A stretch of 15,107 bases of DNA from JBGPIT01 sp041485125 (GTDB lineage Bacteria; Desulfobacterota; Binatia; UTPRO1): assembly GCA_041485125.1 (NCBI GenBank), contig JBGPIT010000083.1:1-15107 (forward strand), written 5' to 3'. The notes under the pieces were generated by a model that worked only from the letters and a program-made list of their open reading frames with translations, was not told where the DNA came from and searched no databases. Position numbers and translations under genes: made by a program. Of this stretch, positions 12,986-15,107 are shown piece by piece. The stretch's first letter is position 1, and the number at the start of each line of letters is the position of its first letter.

Positions 12986-15025
12986 TCAGTCTGCTTTGTC
13001 TTTGAACTGTCCGGACGGCGGGCCGACGTTCCTGGTTGCCGACGCGCTGTAGACCGCCGACCAGCATGGGCCGTTTGCCCGCTTCAGCTGGACGGTGATC
13101 GGCTGCACGACCGGCAGCACCGGATCGCCGAGGTTTGCGCCCTTCCCCGTCAGCGTGATCTGCGCCCTGCCGTCGGTGAGACCCTGCTTGAGGTTCAATT
13201 GCTCGACGCCGCCGGGAGTGCGCGCCTTGTTCTTGTAGCTGAACCCGCTCGACTTCTCTTTCCAGCACGGCTTCAGGCTCGTGGTGCCGCAGAGGCCGCC
13301 CGCCGGGATCGCGGCGGAGAGGATCAGGCTCGGTGCCCCGTCGTACAAGCAGAGCTGGTAGTCGTCGACAAGCGTCGGCTGGCCGAAGTCCGCCTTCGTC
13401 GTCGTCGACCCCTTCACCCACTTCCAGCTGAGCGCGTCTTTGTCGTCGGGCGAACGGTCGGTGATCGTGAGCTGTGACTTACCGCCGACGGTGGGCGTCC
13501 GGCAGTCGCTCTCGGGTGTCGCGCCGCACGCCGGTACCGCGACCGCGACCGTCGTCGTGGGGGCTGGCGATGACGACGCGGTCGGCGTTGCCGTGACGGT
13601 GGGCGTCGCGGTCGGTGTTCCCGTCGCGGTGGGGCTCGGGGTCGTCGAGGATGTCGCGGTCGTCGTGACCGTCGGCGTGCTCGTGGGTGTTTCCGTCGGC
13701 GTCGCCGTCTCGGTGGGCGTCGGCGTCTGAGTCTCGGTCGGCGTCGGGGTCTCGACCGGCGTCGCGGGAGTCGCCGTCTCAGTCGGTGTCGGGGTCGTCG
13801 TTTCGGTCGGCGTCGTGGTCTCGGTCGGTGTCGGGGTCTCCGTGCCGGTCGGGGTCGCGGTGGCAGTGGGCGTCGGCGTCGCCGTCACCGTCCGTGTGGG
13901 CGTGCTCGTCGCGGTCACCGTCGCCGTCGACGTCGGGGTCGGTGTCACCGTCGCGGTGCGGGTCGCGGTCGGCGTCGCCGTCGCGGTCGGCGTGGTCGTT
14001 GGCGTCGGCGTGACGGTACGCGTCGCGGTCGCCGTCGGCGTCGGCGTCAGCGTCGGCGGCGGGCCGTCCCAGCCGATGTCACTCATCATCGAGCGCGCGA
14101 GGCCGGTCGAATGGTTGGCGCCGGTGTACGACGGCTCGAGGAGCTCGTCCGGCGAGAGCGCGGTGCTGAAGTGCGAGACCGACGAGCCCGGTTGCTGCAC
14201 CGCCGGCGCGTACATCTCGACGTGGCCGCCGGCATCACGGCCGGCGGTGAGAGTCGCGCCGTCGGCGACGACTTGGGTGCCGATCGCGTGCAGGTTCCCG
14301 GTCGCGGTGCTGGCGGTCACGCGCTCGGCGTTGGTCATCACCGGATAGAAGAGGCCGGTCGCGTGGTTCTCGAGGTTGCGGCTGAAGGCGTCGTCGAAGC
14401 CGTTCGGCTTGGCGCCGGTCGCGAGGTTCACCAGCGAGGCGAAGCCGAGACCGTGGCCGAGCTCGTGGAGGGTGACGGCCACGAGATCGATCTGGGTGCC
14501 GCCGGGGGCACCGTCGACACCGTAATACCAGGTGCGCGGGAAGGCGCAGCCGTTGCCGAGCTGGTCGTTGAACGTCGCCTGGATGTCGTTGACGCCGGAG
14601 TTGAGGTCGCTGCCGGCGAGCTTGTCGGCGAGCGCTTTCGGATAGTAGGTGCCCGCGAAGATCGCGCCGGCAAAGTCGCGGTAGGAGGTGGTGGCGCCGG
14701 CGCTGCCGAGCGTCGCCGACGTCATCGTGCAGGTGAGCGGATCGAACTTCGCGCCGACCTTGATGACGACGCTGCTGGTGAGCTGCGCCGCCCAGATGTT
14801 GGCGGCGTACTGCAGGGCGTTCAGGCGCTGCGCCCCGAGCGTGACACCCGGATTGCCGCCGACGGGTGCCACCGCGCTCGGGTCGTTCAAGCCTTCGTTC
14901 GCGCCGTCGAGCGAGATCACCGTGATCGTCGCCGCGGTCGCGGGCTCGACGACCGCGACTGCGAACGCGAGAAACGCGATCGCCGCGACGGCGCGCCTCG
15001 CCGCGGTCTTGCCGGGTCGCTTCAC
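12986..15025 (-). CDS. Secreted zinc metalloprotease with Thr-Pro linker and C-terminal module
   Basis: A 679-residue exported protein. A Sec signal peptide (about 1-31, ending EPATA) precedes a protease domain (about 33-320) with zinc site HELGHGLGF (187-195): His187 and His191 bind zinc and Glu188 is the catalytic base. The classical third His of HExxHxxGxxH is Ser197 here. A conserved-looking GSSVSHFS (280-287) and MMSDIGW (313-319) follow, and His285 could supply the third ligand. Residues about 324-498 are a low-complexity Thr-Pro/Ala/Val linker, probably an extended and perhaps glycosylated spacer. Residues about 512-679 are a compact module with six cysteines nearby. The start is a GTG at 15025, five bases after the stop of an upstream gene. 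Protease activity is likely; the substrate is unknown. Confidence 0.82.
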   Translation of the reverse strand: MKRPGKTAARRAVAAIAFLAFAVAVVEPATAATITVISLDGANEGLNDPSAVAPVGGNPGVTLGAQRLNALQYAANIWAAQLTSSVVIKVGAKFDPLTCTMTSATLGSAGATTSYRDFAGAIFAGTYYPKALADKLAGSDLNSGVNDIQATFNDQLGNGCAFPRTWYYGVDGAPGGTQIDLVAVTLHELGHGLGFASLVNLATGAKPNGFDDAFSRNLENHATGLFYPVMTNAERVTASTATGNLHAIGTQVVADGATLTAGRDAGGHVEMYAPAVQQPGSSVSHFSTALSPDELLEPSYTGANHSTGLARSMMSDIGWDGPPPTLTPTPTATATRTVTPTPTTTPTATATPTATRTATVTPTPTSTATVTATSTPTRTVTATPTPTATATPTGTETPTPTETTTPTETTTPTPTETATPATPVETPTPTETQTPTPTETATPTETPTSTPTVTTTATSSTTPSPTATGTPTATPTVTATPTASSSPAPTTTVAVAVPACGATPESDCRTPTVGGKSQLTITDRSPDDKDALSWKWVKGSTTTKADFGQPTLVDDYQLCLYDGAPSLILSAAIPAGGLCGTTSLKPCWKEKSSGFSYKNKARTPGGVEQLNLKQGLTDGRAQITLTGKGANLGDPVLPVVQPITVQLKRANGPCWSAVYSASATRNVGPPSGQFKDKAD
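13532..14056 (-). repeat. Degenerate six-base repeat encoding the Thr-Pro linker
   Basis: About 525 bp of imperfect six-base units inside the metalloprotease gene, reading ACN-CCN in the coding strand and GGCGTC-like on the plus strand. It encodes about 175 residues dominated by Thr, Pro, Ala and Val. It is coding, with no spacers, so it is not a CRISPR array. Copy number is likely to vary between strains by slippage or recombination. Confidence 0.85.
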
Positions 15026-15030
15026 GCCGC

Positions 15031-15107
15031 TCAGCGCTCCGCAGCCGGCGGCGTACCGACACAGTCGGTGTGCATCGCGCCGTCGGGCCCGATCGTCGCG
15101 CGCATCT
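15031..15107 (-). CDS. C-terminal end of an upstream gene (partial)
   Basis: The minus strand is open from the window edge to TGA at 15031-15033, giving the last residues MRATIGPDGAMHTDCVGTPP followed by AAER. The piece is too short to assign to a family. Its stop lies five bases before the GTG of the metalloprotease, so the two genes are probably in one operon. It is counted as coding because of this spacing and because the window edge interrupts an open frame; 24 codons alone are weak evidence. Confidence 0.45.
   Translation of the reverse strand, partial: MRATIGPDGAMHTDCVGTPPAAER

Noticed and set aside
13532..14056. Repeated array that might be taken for CRISPR
   Set aside because: Units are six bases, contiguous and degenerate, in frame within a gene; there are no spacers and no cas genes.
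13440..14348. Plus-strand open frames at 13440-13730 and 13815-14348 rich in alternating Val and Gly/Ala
   Set aside because: They are the antisense of the Thr-Pro linker of the metalloprotease; the apparent repeat protein is a by-product of the six-base repeat, with no ribosome site or domain.

Overview
The window is GC-rich and densely packed, and it comes from a Gram-negative, diderm bacterium. The evidence for an outer membrane is an MCE/Mla-type lipid transporter, two lipoproteins with lipoboxes and a PilT-type pilus motor. A long Thr-Pro linker in a secreted metalloprotease, a sigma-54-like promoter and the overall gene mix recall environmental Deltaproteobacteria-like lineages (Myxococcota, Desulfobacterota, Binatota). 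This placement is inference; there is no rRNA or other marker gene to settle it. I found no tRNA, rRNA, CRISPR array, phage gene or insertion sequence.

Layout. (1) Positions 1-853, minus strand: the N-terminal 284 residues of an acetyl-CoA hydrolase/4-hydroxybutyrate CoA-transferase family enzyme, cut by the window edge. (2) Positions 982-5860, plus strand: a tight five-gene operon. It encodes a STAS-MlaE permease, an MlaF ATPase, an MlaD/MCE protein and a PqiC-like auxiliary lipoprotein, joined by three ATGA stop/start overlaps, and ends with a four-repeat S1 RNA-binding protein. (3) Positions 5874-8840, minus strand: read in transcription order, an EamA-family transporter, a GbsR/MarR-type regulator with a 20-bp palindrome just upstream, an NnrU-family membrane protein and an SRPBCC-fold protein. 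The last three are translationally coupled. (4) Positions 8856-10323, plus strand: a cysteine-containing secreted helical-repeat protein, then ribonuclease HI with all its catalytic residues. (5) Positions 10353-10763, minus strand: a tiny lipoprotein with 15 cysteines. (6) Positions 11001-12966, plus strand: a PilT ATPase preceded by a sigma-54-like promoter and a distal palindrome, then a SAM-dependent methyltransferase. (7) Positions 12986-15107, minus strand: a large secreted zinc metalloprotease with a Thr-Pro linker and an unidentified C-terminal module, preceded by the last 24 codons of another gene.

How the parts work together. The first operon should move lipid between inner and outer membrane: the ATPase and permease in the inner membrane, the MCE protein in the periplasm, and the lipoprotein probably at the outer membrane. 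The regulator-NnrU-SRPBCC block looks like a self-regulated unit of unknown substrate. The 237-bp region between the Cys-rich lipoprotein and pilT is the richest regulatory stretch. I do not see one clearly new multi-gene system. The best leads are the sigma-54/palindrome layout at pilT, the regulator-palindrome-NnrU-SRPBCC unit, the Cys-rich lipoprotein, and the metalloprotease with its C-terminal domain.
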